Below, one piece after another: positions 12,301-24,336 of a DNA stretch of 64,000 nt (positions are counted from its first letter, which is position 1; each line of letters starts with the position of its first letter). The notes under the pieces were generated by a model that saw only the letters and a list, made by a program, of their open reading frames with translations, was not told where the DNA came from and searched no databases. The DNA is from Hygrocybe punicea (taxonomy: Eukaryota; Basidiomycota; Agaricomycetes; Agaricales; Hygrophoraceae): the NCBI GenBank assembly GCA_963556145.1, contig OY744468.1, positions 3,534,001-3,598,000 on the forward strand, written 5' to 3'. Both the position numbers and the translations under genes were made by a program.

Positions 12301-13661
12301 GATAGCTGTGCCAGATAGAAGACTTGTGATATCAGTGTTGCAATGTAATAGAAATGTTACAAGTGGGGTTAATGTGTTGATCCATGCTTCACCCTTTTTC
12401 ACATTCAGTGCACCAGTCTTTGGGTCAACTTGAGTAGATTCAAACAATGGTCTTGGAAATCTAGCTTTGCATTTCCCATGTTTGTTCATGCAGGTGGGTC
12501 TGTCTTTTCTGTTGACTTTTTCAGCATTAGACTTGTATCTACCACAATTATGAACATTGGAGTGAAGTATCAAATCATCCACAGTGTTTCTGAATCGGTT
12601 CCACCATGACTCAACATTCTTGCATTCAATGCATTCAGATTGATCATCCATGTCTTCATGTTTGTCATTGCACAGAGGAGGTGGCATTTCAGGCAAGATT
12701 TGAGTTGGATTTTTGTAATCTTTTTTCATGGATTGAGCATTTACTTTGGCTGTTACTTCATCCATTGTACCAGTCATAAATTCACCAATATGAACACTTT
12801 CAAGATATTCAACAAATCTTTTTTGGAAGTCTGAGTTGGGATCCATGATTCTATCTCTGATCTCTTGTGGTGACAGGCATGCTTTGAGCCATAACATCAT
12901 ATGCATATGAAGAGTTAATCGTCCTTGCTGTTCAATAGCACCATAATATGCATTGGTATCCCCATAAAATCCAGAGTGGTTTGAGTGAACTCCGAGCACA
13001 TGTTTGATAAACAACTTGACCATAAAATGAAAGAATCTTGCACCAGCCACGGGATTTTGGGCAATCAGTCTGTATCTCTCATCGTAGTCTTGCAATTTTA
13101 GGGAAAACTCCTCTTTGGTGTCAGCAAAATATAAACATAGTGGATGCATGATATCTGCAGGTGAAAAGGTGATAAACAAAGATGGGGCCCCACAGAATGA
13201 CATCAGTGCCCAGATTTCATTTCTCATATATTTCTTATTTGTCAATGATCCTTGTACATGACTTCCAACATGGTCAATGTCTTTGATCACCTAGAAACAA
13301 AGCTTTTCCTCATTGGTGTCAGGTTTGACATGTTCACCATCTTCCATCTTTCTGGAGATGTAATTCAGAACACCAACATCAAGATCCATTAGTCTCTGGG
13401 ATATCTGATCAAACTTTGCTTTCTCAGCCAATAAATAGCCTCCAGTAGTTGCCTGTTTGATTTGTTCATGATTAAATGCAATCAATGGAAAGTGTGGGTC
13501 TCTCTGAAAGCGCTTGTCATAGTACATTAACAAATGTCTTTTATGTGCAATATCAGACAAAGATCCTTGCTTTATATTATTTCCAATACCACCAAGTCCA
13601 TATGGAAACAGCCAAGGCATCATTTGTGGAAATAACTGTGGGTTGCCATAGATTGACTGTG
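9319..13661 (-). pseudogene. Helitron A Rep-helicase core (HUH Rep + PIF1-like helicase)
   Basis: This is one reading frame broken only by in-frame stops at 13291-13293 (TAG) and 10153-10155 (TAA). It is read from the minus strand, about 1,445 codons. The order is the Helitron_like_N region (WLFPYGLGG; KKYMRNEIWALMS; FITFSPADI), the HUH motif LTLHMHMMLW, and a Tyr pair in VAYISDYITK (Y-x3-Y, the expected rolling-circle nucleophiles). An acidic linker follows, then a PIF1-like helicase: GGMAGTGKSQ (Walker A), YIFIDEVSM (Walker B), GDFAQLPPV, ILRENMRQ, MTAHATQGKTRP and YSSLSRSA. Rep would nick and join single-stranded ends and the helicase would unwind the donor strand. The frame is cut at the right by the KDZ insertion and at the left by Helitron E. 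Confidence 0.9.
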
Positions 13662-13728
13662 CAATAGTCCCTGTAGTACAATTGTAATGAATACTGAGAA
13701 ATCCTGTGGTGCACATTAAAATGACTAC
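13662..13728 (+). repeat. KDZ left terminal inverted repeat
   Basis: Starts CAATAGTCCCTGTAG and ends TTAAAATGACTAC; pairs with 23427-23493. Confidence 0.85.
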
Positions 13729-13934
13729 ATCCTGTCCTTCTGGTGTGAGGTCATTGTAATGGCAGGCAGCTACGCTCATCCTGTATTACAATGTATCTTA
13801 GGTGCTCATTATAATGTATCTTAGGTGCTCATTATAATCAGGTGCTCATTATAATCAGTCCTCATATATTGCGAAAACGGTTTATCATACTACGTGAAAA
13901 AAACATGTACACATTGTAATGCAACAGCGCCCAA

Positions 13935-16900
13935 TTAGGACAGCTTGTTGTATGTATCCTCCCCCGGGTCCTTCTCATCATCGTTGATCTCGACCACCAG
14001 CTCCGGCAATGGCTCAGAGACCTCTACATTCGACAGTGGAGTCCTCAGGACCACTTGTGCCCTTTCTCAAATAGCAGCCCATTGGGTTGCCCAGCGGATA
14101 GCTCGTTTTTGCTCCGCAGCGCTTTGCTCGATGGCGTAGGCATACAGTCCCTCCTTAATATAGCTGGGTCTGGCACCCTGACCCTCGGCACGTCACATCC
14201 ACCACCGTGATCGCCACCAACAGAATTCCAGTGCTCTACGCATCTCTTCCTCGAGCAGTTGCAAATCCTCACGCCATCGGCTAGCACAGGCTTGGGTTTT
14301 GACCCATTCGATGTGGAGACCTAGGACAGGTATTAAATCATTAATAATAGGTGCGCAGCATACACCTACTGGCTTCAACTTCCTGTGGGGATCCCTCCAG
14401 CTCATTCTCACTGACTGTATACCAGATCCAAGATAATGACCTCCGTCCTTCACCCAGGGCCAGCCTAAGATCAAATGCCACAACAGGCATATTTGTGAGC
14501 ATGCTGTCCTCTGGCAAGCCCACCATCAGGCGAGTCCTGCGACGGTCCTCCTTCTCCTCCTCAGTAAGTGAACGCTCGCTTATACCTCGAACATCTTCAG
14601 GCTTGAGAACAGCAAGTGTTTTCTCCCACTCTCCGTGTCCACGTAGGGATAACGTCGCAGCCCGAGCCATATTATACTGGCTTTGAGCAGCGCGAATGCG
14701 AACCTCGACTTGATCTTGAAGTGTACGGGACCGTACATATGCCCACTGTGACGAAGCATTTTTGTTATTAAGTTTGCTCGCCATAATTCACGTTCGAAGA
14801 TGCCGGCGCAAGCTGGACAGTGATTCGTGCATTTGGGCAAACTGAAGGCAGTCCTCTATTTCTGGTAGGCCAGGGAAGCAGACCTGGTGACGGTCAGTAG
14901 CAGGGATTGACGAAGGCAAGTAGATCTTCATCTCTTCTGGCAGCGATGTGGAGTCGGCCACCCCTGCAGTGACTTGTGCAGAGAGATACGCATGTAGACC
15001 AGGCATGTACACATGAAGGACCTCTATAAACTTCTGCTTTCGTTTCAGAAGGAGTGTCTGCCGTTTCTGCATCTTCATAGCCTGGATGGGTGTAAGATTT
15101 TGCTTTTGAGCATTGACAATCAGACGTTGCCTGGTAATCATCATCAGCGCCTGTACCATTGGCATATCAATACACAACTCACTGTTGATCCTCCAGGTCC
15201 AGACCCAATATTATAAAGTCACTGGGAGTAACCTCCATGCCAATGATATCCGTCTCGCCTTGTACCGTCCTCTAATGCTCCTCCTCAGAAATCTTCTTCT
15301 TGACGGATGCCAGTGTCACCTCTATATAACATACATTTAGCCACATTGTCTCCGATAGTGAATGGAACCACTTACTCTCTTCTGGAAAGTTGTATGGACA
15401 GAATTTGGTGTTGTCCACTTCTCATGCCAGCACATGCTGCTCCCACTCACCCGTCACATCACCATGCTCCTCTCGTAAACCCTCTGAAAATGCGCATAGA
15501 GCTCTGTGATGCACTACAGCCTCCGGGATTGCTAAGGTAAGCTTGCGAAGCAATTGATCACCTGCAATGGTTGCATAAGCTACTAGTAATGAACACGCCC
15601 AATAAAAAACCCCCACCAAGGTTTACAGTTTTCCGCCAATTATGATAATTGCAGAAGTCGTCCAATGTATCCCAACATCCACCAGGCCCCATCAATGAAA
15701 CACAGCGTGCAATGCCATTTAGCCATGACCAGTTTCGTTCGAACCCCTCTCCGTCAGTTCTGCCCACCCATTTAGCGAAGTTGAAGGAAAAAGGTGCCCA
15801 GCACCGCTTGACATGTGCAGGCAAGTGGAATTTCGGGACAAGAGCGCGTACAGTAAGAGTCGATGGGAGCCTCAGCCCAACTGGCATCTCTGCCATCCAT
15901 AATGGAAAATTTCGAAACCATTGACAGGCTATATCATATGAAATGGTGATCAGCATGAGCATAGTACCAACCAAGCTCGAGAGTAAAATAAAGTCCATGT
16001 TCACATAACTGGTGCACATCATCTCAGCATCCAGGACATAAGAACCCGTGAGAATGCTCTTACCATTCTCCCTTCTGCAGATCACCAGTTCCATTGGGCA
16101 AGAAGCACTCGTGTCGTGCACATGTTACTGATCCTATTCCAGTGGCTGCCAACCCCCTGGCACACTTGTTGTTCACATTCCAGAGAGCGGCAAATCCAAC
16201 ACAGTGACTTATCTAATACGATAGATCAGTCGACTGGTCAATTGTGAGTGCCAAAATCTAATTATCTTGCTGCTCACCTCGTTTTGGTCCACGTACTTGG
16301 ATAAATGCTCAAGATACGCTTCATTATTCACAAAAGTAGCCCAACCTGGTCCTAGAGCTGGGTCCCTTGAGACAGTAGAACGAAGACGAGCTTTCTGCTT
16401 AAAATTTGCATCTTCAGCCACAATCTTGGAGTAGATCCACCTGCAAGCCATTCAGTTGCATCCATGGAGTAATCATGAACCAAGAACTTACCGGATCTCC
16501 GGGGGTGCATCTTGCCGACCTGCTGGGAGGTTTATATCTGGATGTGGGCAAGCCCGACAAGCAATTGATAGTTCACCCTGGCTTGTACCTGCAATACCAG
16601 TCGAATCGTGACCACGGCCTGCTCTCTTCACCATCTTGATGTGCTGCCACTCACGGAGCATGAGCATAAATTGTGGGAGTCGATCCTGTAATATCAATAA
16701 CATCAGGGATGCGTTAGTAGACATAGCGACAACACTTACGGGAATGTCCATCAGGCCCTGTCCATCGGTCATCCGCTCAATGCTGCGGTAAAAGTCTGTC
16801 GGTGGTATACGTGCTTCTAGGCTCATCACATGGAATGCCCTAAGTACTTCCATAGTGGCCGCTGACTGTGGGGCGAGGGGCATAGATGGCCACCAGCGCT

Positions 16901-17743
16901 TCTCGAGTAGTTGAACATAAGTCTCTGGCGCACCGGGACATCCACAAAAGTCGACATTAATGTTGTGAATCCCATTTGAAGCAATTACAATGAAGTCCGT
17001 ATGACCACTCTGGCGAAAAGGGCAAAACTGACCATCGGGATGCCCAAGTTGAAAGCGGAGACCTAGACTCTTGAGTGTCACATGTTGAAAGTGTGTGTTC
17101 TTCCATTCCTTTAGGCAAAGTTTTATTTAGCAATTGGAGGTGCATATGGCACAAGACTTACCTCTAATATATGCAAAGGACTTGATTTGTGTGAACTGAT
17201 GATGCACCTACAGCACATAGGACGGAGCCCAGAACAGTCTCAACATTGAAAGCTTGCATCCTCCTTCCCACAGGCTGCACACACACCCCACAGCCGACCA
17301 CGTCCTTCTAGAGCCAGACTTTGTAACAAGTATTCTTCATGGAATCTGTCCCGCCATGTGATCAATGGAGCATCCTGTCAATGTGAACCAAGTCAATACC
17401 AATCCCACTGCATAGAGAAATCACTTACTGAATTCTCGTAGCACTTAGCCTTTGGCTTAATTGTCAAACCAGCTGGAGATATGTTCGGGTCGAGCTCAGG
17501 TGCTGGATCGGGAGGAGGGTCGCCTGGTAGCGCAGATGTTTGATGTGACATAGGCGCTGGGACATGTGTATGTTGTATTCGGTTCTGATATATGTTAGAG
17601 ACCAAGAAATTGCGGTTGGCTGTTGTATGAGACCCAATTATATGGGATTTCTTGCTTCCTGTGTTCCTCCCCATAGGTTGTTTCGACTCGTGTTGTGTTG
17701 ACTTGTTTGTCGGTTTGTTGATGCACGCGCACATAAGCTTCAT
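13935..17743 (-). pseudogene. KDZ transposase with CxC2 cysteine cluster
   Basis: A multi-exon gene read from 17743 down. Exons are joined by short introns with GTAAGT-type donors (for example about 17428, 17160, 16740 and 16490). Order: a basic N-terminus; the CxC2 cluster, DAPLITWRDRF then CAACGKEDASFQC and CCRC; LGHPDGQFCP, DFCGCPGAP, REWQHIK, GELSIACRACPHP; the KDZ core YVNMDFI, SYDIACQWF, FHLPAHVKRC, KWVGRTDGEG, ERNWSWLN, GPGGCWDTLDDFCN, HNWRKTVNLG; and a coiled C-terminus ending GEGRRSLSWIW and SRWREDLQLLEEEMRR. An acidic tail stops at 13935. Size (about 1,000 residues) and order fit the family. In-frame TGA codons occur within FQC-stop-DC (about 17248) and after EQHVLA (about 15425). 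It would cut and paste this element; the copy seems inactive. Confidence 0.85.
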
Positions 17744-17807
17744 AAGTTTAATTATACCAGTACTAGTATTTAAGCTATATTTATTGCCACATCAACCTTG
17801 AACCAAA

Positions 17808-18418
17808 ATGACACTCTCAAACCGCCCTGATGCAGTTATCTCTGTCTCTCAAACCCAACTTGACCAGATCCTAGGCGCTTTGCGCCTTCTTGGCATTATC
17901 GGGGATGATGGATTGCAGAATCGCACGTGCTTTGATATCGCTTTGTTTGTCTTTAGATCTGATCTCGACTTATCACAGGATCGCTTACTGTGTTAGGACC
18001 AAATGCACCCTTGTCTTCTGCCTGTGCACTTACCCCTCCACTGCCTATGAATCCTTGCTTTGAGGATGGCAATGTTGACAGTATTCAGGGACCCCTTGCC
18101 ACACATACCACGGGCCTCCCCTACCCATGCCGTGCTTGTGGCATCATTAATCGACCAGTGGAACGCAAGCGATACTATGCCGTCATATGTGGGCGAGAAG
18201 TAGGTGTGTTCGAAAACTGGTAAGTCGGATACCTGAGAACCAGGACAAAAAACTTAAATCTTTTTAGGAATGCGGTGCAAGGTTTGGTCAAATGAGCCGA
18301 CAACCTTGACATTGGCTTGCCAGGTGCTCGCTCGGAAGTTTTCCATACCCAGATGGAGGCGGAATTACGCTACAATCAGGCCCTGGCGGCGGGAGAGGTG
18401 GTTAAGCTGGGTGTGTAG
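17808..18418 (+). pseudogene. KDZ cargo gene with viroplasmin-like RNase H1 N-terminal domain
   Basis: The gene starts with ATG at 17808, diverging from the transposase by about 65 bp. The C-terminal half contains YPCRACGIINRP and then YAVICGREVGVFENW. After a short intron (from GTAAGT, about 18221, to TTTTTAG, about 18268) come LPGARSEVFHTQMEAEL and YNQALAAGEVV. This matches the order of the Cauli_VI/viroplasmin (RNase H1 N-terminal) domain, which binds RNA-DNA hybrid or RNA in other proteins. The stretch between 17998 and 18020 needs a splice or holds a disruption, and a TGA follows QGLVK in the second exon. The role in transposition is unknown. Confidence 0.6.
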
Positions 18419-18419
18419 T

Positions 18420-19212
18420 CAAACCTAGTATTAAAATCACTGTGATAGTATACATCATTGTCGTTGTTGATAAAGTAGTGACTGTGCAGAATGAGCGTTA
18501 ACCAAGGCAGCTGGATCCACCATAGCCTCGCACAATATCTCCTCGAGATGTTGTATAATAGTACGAACCCTCTTGTTGATTCTCTCTACAGAACTCAACC
18601 GTTCCCCGGTACCCTCTTCCTGCAAAATGCCATTGGTGCAAAACTCCAGCTTGGTTCTGATCGAGTCCATCTGTGTGATTGCATTCTCGAAAATGGATAT
18701 ATGTTTTCGACATAAGTTTTTGGTGAATGTTGAACGAGAGCTTTCAATTCAAGCTTGGCAACTGTACATAAGAAGTGAGTCTATAATGTGAATCATGAGA
18801 TGGCGGCATTAAGCTCTATAAAACAACAATCTTACTTCAATCCCAATGCATTGTCCTCCCGATTGCAGCAGTGATCTTCACGTCTTCGAGTAGCAATATT
18901 GAGCTTGTTTCTACACCGATAGTGGTGGTAGCATTTACATTAGACAATATTTACTAGGGAAAACAGACCTACTTTGCATATGAACATTTGCTCTTAGCTC
19001 GATTTGCGGCTCGTCTCTCTACAATGGTCTTATAGAGCTTGGGGCGAGGCATAGCAAACCAAATCAGCCTCAGCAGCATTTGACGGCCTCAAGTGTCTGA
19101 CCTTTTCAATAACCACAATCCTGGCATTCATCCTACACAAATTTTGGTACACATGTAGGCTAAGTGACACCGGACACAAACTGAGCATTATTTTGTGTTG
19201 AACAGATGCCAT
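18420..19212 (-). other. Possible minus-strand gene remnant inside the KDZ element, unrecognised
   Basis: An open stretch encodes a helix-rich segment (LCRKHISIFENAITQMDSIR, then RINKRVRTIIQHLEEIL) near 18460-18740. Another stretch near 19030-19212 is followed by a basic segment ERRAANRAKSK. The pieces could be exons of one gene or unrelated. No family is recognised, and the splice sites are not convincing enough to propose a model. Confidence 0.25.
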
Positions 19213-19321
19213 TGCTGCATTTCTGAGGCCTACAGAAAACCGGATTATTTCTATTTTTATATCAGGGCACGTGGAAAAAAAGGTTATTAGACAACCTTGC
19301 TAACGCTATATTAACAGGCAA

Positions 19322-19762
19322 TTGCTTGGGTTAGATCCTAACTCTTACCGCAACCATGGCACAGAACGGTCAGTACATATACTCAGTGATGATATGCAGT
19401 GTGTCACCTTTTCTACTGTAGATCGCACACTGGTCGGCCTCAGCCCCACTCATAAACGCTGGCTTCATAAACAATTCCCTGCTTTTGCTGCTGCTCTGCA
19501 CTTCGAGGTGGTAGCTGCTTGCTTGGAGAGTATTTTTCGTCTCTGGTTGGGCAGCTTCCCTTACCGGTACTACCACGAACGCGAAGATGTGGCTGAGAAG
19601 GAATTTATTGCTGCTTGTATTAAGCACATACGTTTCTCTTTCCTGATAGCTATCAACATTGCTTAATCGCATGAGCAGGACATGGAAAAATACCTACGTT
19701 GGATTGCATGGAGCCAGGGAAAGAAGATCGAGGAGTGGAAATGGAGGAGGAAGTTTATTTAG
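19322..19762 (+). pseudogene. KDZ cargo open frame, unrecognised
   Basis: A protein-like frame (LGLDPNSYRNHGTERSV, FPAFAAALHFEVVAACLES, WLGSFPYRYYHEREDVAEKE) ends at 19666. The same reading continues after a short gap as HEQDMEKYLRWIAWSQGKK and WKWRRKF up to a TAG at 19760. The gap lacks a clean GT-AG intron, so a frameshift or an unusual splice is possible. It lies on the same strand as the two other cargo genes. No domain recognised. Confidence 0.35.
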
Positions 19763-20057
19763 CAAAGGAAGCTTCCTTTGCGGTTAAAGTCTTAATCTGT
19801 CTAAATAAATCTACATGAATCTTTTGAAAAACGTAATGAAGGCAGAACTCACGGACAATTTCTTCTACGGTTGGATGAAACGACGAAAGAATCGCCAAAA
19901 TGAATTGACGTGGTTTTGCGCTTCTATTGGGCTTTTGCACACGACAGGATCTGGTCTTGAATCAGAGAGTTGTCAACGAAACCCTTGGCCATTATAATGA
20001 AACCATAGCTCATGCCACACATACCACACCTGTACCCCCACCCCCAAGCGCGTTATA

Positions 20058-22371
20058 ATGGGCCAGAAGCCGACTGGTGCCAAAGCTGGCCACAAGAGCG
20101 ACCTTGAGCCGGAGCAAATCGAATTTTTAGAGTCCTACGGCGAACGATTCCGCACAGGAGTCGGTACTAGCATGCTGTATACTGTGGAGAAATTGATCGA
20201 AAAGTTTGGGTATGCTGGCCTGAATCCTAAAAGCAAGAACGGCATTGATCCCTCGGAGCTTCGACTTGAACAAGATCTTGGAGTTCTGACCCATGAAGAA
20301 AGGCAGCTGATTCTCACTCGGCGCGAGGAGGCAAAACCCGCAATTTGCACAGTGAGATTTGTTGTTGCAATATTGACTACAAACATTAACCGATTACTCA
20401 CAGAAACTTAGCAATTGGTTTCGTCATCGCTACCATTACCGCAAGGAAAACCAGGATGGCGTCGACGAAGTTCTACACTCGCTTCTTGAAATATCGCGTA
20501 GTTGCCCCCGCAAAAGATCAGATCTATCTGTGTACTCAGATGTCTACTATGATTCAAAACTCAAGGCCACATTTGATACGATGTGGGCTGGGTGCTTACA
20601 AAGTGCGATTCCAACTCAGGAAAGGATTAAGCTCATCAAGAGTTTCACCCAATCGAGTTGGTTGAACGAGTCAGATGAAGTCAAAACCGAAATCCGGCGG
20701 AAAGGTGAAACCGAGTATTCAGAGGCTCTTGGGGCTTGGAAAAACCAAACAGAATGGAGGGGAACACCTGAAGGATATCAAACGTATGTGGTGTACCATC
20801 TTCTGGGAATCACAATGGCTTATCGTCTGAACAGCGCACTTGCTAACCTTGACGCTGTCCTGCCTCCCTTCGCTGATGCCATCTCGAAGTATACAGGAAT
20901 GGTGGCGGTGGTTACAATCTTGGGACCCTCTGGTGAGGAAGGTGGCGAGATAGTTGTTCGAAGGTGAGGCTGATACCTCCGAACATTGAGCAGAGATGTT
21001 AACATATTTATAGTACTCAGTCGGTGACATCAAAGGATAAAGGGAAACAAACCTGGGCACAAGCTGACTTGGAGGGGTACCACACCTTCCAAGATTCACT
21101 GTTCAAATATGGATGAAGCTATTTCTGTGAGTAAGGCTGATTTTAAGTCAGAGGAAATACCAACCATTTTTCCAAAGTGACAGCTGAGTGTATGTCACGT
21201 GTAAATGGCGACAGCACTGGCATCGCCCTGGATACCACAGCTGCGAACACTGGTGTTGGGACTCGCAATGTGGCTGCGATTTTAGATACTGGGATTCCAG
21301 CCGCCAATGCTACCACGTGGGACGTTCTTGGCGCTACGAATACTTCTCCTGGATCCAGTAACCTGACAGCTGCAAACACCTGCATTGAGGCTCACAATAT
21401 GGCTGTGATTTCAGATACCAGGATTCCAGCTCTGAATGCTGGTGATGTGTGCGATGGTCCTAATGCCAATGGTTGGAATACTGGGATTCTGGCTTCCAAC
21501 ACCGATGTGTGGGGTGATGAGGATTGGAATGAGAGTGTCGACAGTTTTCTTCTAACATTGCCAGTTTTACCCCCTGGCCTGGAACCTCACGCCAACCCTT
21601 CCGCATTCTTGGCTGCTCCTGATGGGACATGCCCTAATTTCCCTCCGAACCCGGCTTCACTCCACTATGGCACGTCAGGTGTGGAATTCCCGGGGTGGAG
21701 TCATAATGATGCGGCGTGTATGGATATAGCTGCAACCTTACACCCTATCAACCCGACAAGTCAACAGGGCGATACTTCTACTATTGCTGGGAACTTTAAT
21801 TTCCACTCGCAATACCCCAGTAATCAACCCACACACTATCCTAATCCCCTCGACCCAGCATCATACACCCCCACAGCCATAACGACCTTACCCTCTGCCC
21901 TGCGCAACCCATTGCCCACTCTTGCAACATCTCCTCGTACTACCGATGCGGCTTCCGCCTCCCCAAATGACAACAGATGGCAGCAGTGGTGCGGCATCTG
22001 GCACTCCAGCCGACCCTAAGAATCCTGTCGACGCTGAGGCAGATCTCACAACCAACAGTGGTAACCTGCCACTAACAGCTCCCCGAATGACGACGGATGC
22101 TAGCAGCGACATGGCATCCGGCACTCCCGCTGACCCTAAGCCAAAGGGTGACAAAGCTACGAACCTGCAGCCATCCACCTCTCGAAAGACAAAGCGTACT
22201 CCAACCAATAAAAAAAGGAAGGCTGATACAGATGAGAATGTCGACTCTTCCGTTGTTGAGGGTCAACGGTCTCGCCGTAAATTGGCTCTACCCGCCCGCC
22301 TGGAGGAAGGAGGTTATCAGCGTCCTAAGAAGGGGTCACGAATGAAGGTTCCAGTGGCGCAGTCAGTCTAG
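20058..22371 (+). pseudogene. KDZ cargo gene, conserved mushroom mobile-element protein
   Basis: Exons: 20058-20351, 20404-20963, 21014 to about 21131, and about 21176 on. Introns carry GTGAGA/GTGAGG/GTGAGT donors and CAG, TAG or AAG acceptors. The N-terminus is basic (GQKPTGAKAGHK). Exon 2 starts KLSNWFRHRYHYRK, an NWF-plus-basic motif recalling but not proving a DNA-binding helix. It later reads PPFADAISKYTGM and TILGPSGEEGGEIVVR. The C-terminal third is low-complexity (GTPADPK repeats) and ends with a basic tail (KTKRTPTNKKRK). A TGA at 21114-21116 lies where related reading would be FGR-type, and a frameshift lies near 21900-21970. I know similar proteins accompany KDZ elements in mushrooms but not their function. 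Confidence 0.5.
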
Positions 22372-22639
22372 GGCAGGGGTCGTTGAAAATTATCTAGTTA
22401 CGTATATATCTTGTTCCAAACATAAATGTCATCTTCGCCATAGCCATGCAATGAGTCTTCGCAGTTAAAAGAATCGAGGATAAACAAGATTTTGCTTATT
22501 CTATCAGGTATAGCGTGATTACATGTGCATGTGCTTGTTAATGCGAATTTTAACTTGGTCAATTGTGTTTTTCGAGGTTATTGTACTAGCAGAAGGGGTG
22601 GAAGGTGGAAGGGGAGGGAGGGGAAGGGATAGTACAACA

Positions 22640-23426
22640 GGGGTGAGAGGACAGCAAGGGAAAGCTATAATGGAGGTCCATTGGAAGGCGAGCGGGATCG
22701 TGATGGCCACAGCGTGGTGTACATTATATCGAGCCAGCATTGTAACGCGTACAGCAAGGGCCCGCGGGATCATGATGGACCACGTGGTGCATATGATATC
22801 ATGCAATGCATTGTAATGGTGCCAGGATGAGAAGGAAGGGCAATCAGAGGCACGATATACTGGCATTGTAATGTATCAAACTCACCAATGATGGATGCAC
22901 CAGCAAGGCAGTACTGGTACCCGGTACACATTATAATGGAGGTCCATTGGAAGGCGAGCGGGATCGTGATGGCCCCGGGGTGGTGCACATTATATCAAGC
23001 CGGCATTGTAATGCGCACGGCAAGGGCCCGGGCCCATTGCAATGGGAGTGGGAAGGTTATCACCAGCATTATAATGTATCAAACTCACTAATGATGGATG
23101 CACCGGCAAGGCAGTACTGGTACCCGGTACACATTGTAATGGAGGTCCATTGGAAGGCGAGCGGGATCGTGATGGCCCCAGGGTGGTGCACATTATATTG
23201 AGCCGGCATTGTAATGCGCACGGCAAGGGCCCGGGCCCATTGCAATGGGAGCGGGAAGGTTATCACCAGCATTATAAGGAATCTAAATGCATCGGTGTAC
23301 ATTACAATGAAGGTTGTATAGAAGAAGGGGTGGATGGCGGCCATGCGGTGTCATGCATTGTAATGGCTGTGCAGCATTATAATGGACTGTCGGTGCGCAT
23401 TACATGCCCTGGGGCTGGAAATAGGT
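22640..23426. repeat. KDZ subterminal repeats with palindrome CATTATAATG / CATTGTAATG
   Basis: At least a dozen CATTRTAATG-like words occur here (about 22735, 22806, 22862, 22928, 23006, 23067, 23130, 23210 and on). They lie within longer imperfect repeats, and ccggtacaca recurs 203-204 bp apart (22921 and about 23124). The same words flank the left TIR (13790-13860: ctcattataat three times). Position at both ends suggests transposase-binding sites. Confidence 0.6.
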
Positions 23427-23493
23427 GTAGTCATTTTAACGTGCACGGCAGGATTCCTCTGCATTCATTACAACTAATCTACAGGGATAGCTC
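23427..23493 (-). repeat. KDZ right terminal inverted repeat
   Basis: Read inward it starts GAGCTATCCCTGTAG and ends TTAAAATGACTAC; partner of 13662-13728. Confidence 0.85.
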
Positions 23494-23500
23494 GACTGTG

Positions 23501-24336
23501 GATCTTTGTCATGTCCGATAGCAAGCACCATGTGGTTGCTCTTCAAATGTTTCAAAGCAATAGCCTTTAAAGCTTTGACACTCTTGGTTGAATATTCCTC
23601 ATCAGTCAAGCCATGAACAACAAATTGGACATTTGCCAGTTTCTGTTCCTTCTTCAGTTTCCATATCATGTACTGCAGTTGATTCTGGACTTTTGTTGGT
23701 GAATGACTGACGATAATCAACAACCACTGGTATATCATTTTCAGGATATTGATTTAAATTCTCTTGTGATATTTCCAAGTCAAAGTAATCACAGTGGTTT
23801 AACTTTAGCCAATTCAAAGCAATTGCTACTTTGTTTCTCCTGACAAGCAGAGGTGTTCTTTCAAAGTCAGACTTGGTTGGTTTGCATGGACCAGTGTAAA
23901 TAAAGGCCAGAACTTCATCTAATTCATCAGCAGGAGGTGGCAAAATATCATATAGTTTGGGAACTGGATTTGCAAATGTAATTACATTGGCTCTCATCTT
24001 GTGCATGCCTGAAGAGACTCTGACAATGCATCTATTGTGTCTGACCCTTGCAATCATCAACTGTTCAGCATATGATAGGTCTTGTAAAGCTGCTGGCACA
24101 TCACCAATCCACAGACCATTTGCAAGTGCATGAAGAGGTTGTTTTCCTTTCTTCAATGACTTGTGACATGATTTGCATATGTTATCTAAATTAAAAATCA
24201 AAATGGGCTTATCAATGCATTGCACTGGATCATCAACTGAAAATCGTTCTTGTTGAGTAGCTGAAGCTTGTGTTAACAAATTCAAATCCAAATCAAGTGA
24301 AGAAAGTCTTGTTAATTCCTGAACAGCTGTTAATCG
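23501..24336 (-). pseudogene. Helitron A N-terminal fragment (DUF6570-like region)
   Basis: Read from 24336 down it encodes the part upstream of the Rep domain: CKSCHKSLKKGK zinc-binding pairs, LANGLWIGDVP, YAEQLMIARVRHN, RVSSGMHKMRAN, LPPPADELDEVLAFIYTGP, RTPLLVRRNKV, LNWLKLNHCDYFDLEISQEN and the start of the GHDKDPQS segment. A one-base insertion near 23650 shifts the frame. The fragment joins the core after removal of the KDZ element. Helitrons B and C have the same region at 39000-39700 and 54900-55600. The biochemical role of this region is not known to me. Confidence 0.85.

Larger units (their letters stand above)
13662..23493 (-). mobile_element. KDZ (Kyakuja-Dileera-Zisupton) DNA transposon, 9.8 kb
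   Basis: The 67-bp terminal inverted repeats align without gaps (52 of 67 identical): 13662-13728 and 23427-23493. Both read inward through CCCTGTAG and TTAAAATGACTAC. The 7-bp target GACTGTG is duplicated at 13655-13661 and 23494-23500, and joining the flanks restores the Helitron A frame (DPQS-IYGNPQLF). Inside are a minus-strand KDZ transposase (13935-17743) and plus-strand genes at 17808-18418, 19322-19762 and 20058-22371. KDZ elements of mushrooms commonly carry extra genes. Stops in several frames show that this copy has decayed. Confidence 0.9.
274..24336 (-). mobile_element. Helitron A, minus strand, split by two large insertions
   Basis: The element reads right to left. Its 3' terminus at 274 ends in CTAAACAAG next to host TAATTC, with a terminal hairpin at 286-303. 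Coding remnants lie at 24336-23501 (N-terminus), 13661-9319 (Rep and helicase core) and 1734-517 (C-terminus). Between them lie a KDZ transposon (13662-23493) and Helitron E (1735-9318). Removing both restores collinearity with Helitrons B and C. The 5' end is not found: homology stops near 24336, next to a truncated non-autonomous Helitron, so the left part of the element seems lost by rearrangement. In-frame stops show that this copy is dead. Confidence 0.85.

Noticed and set aside
20404..20460. Homeodomain call for NWFRHRYHYRK
   Set aside because: Only a local resemblance to the third-helix motif; the preceding helices are not recognisable, so no mating-type or transcription factor claim is made.
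22523..23521. Several 60-120 codon frames
   Set aside because: They lie in the KDZ subterminal repeats and repeat with them.
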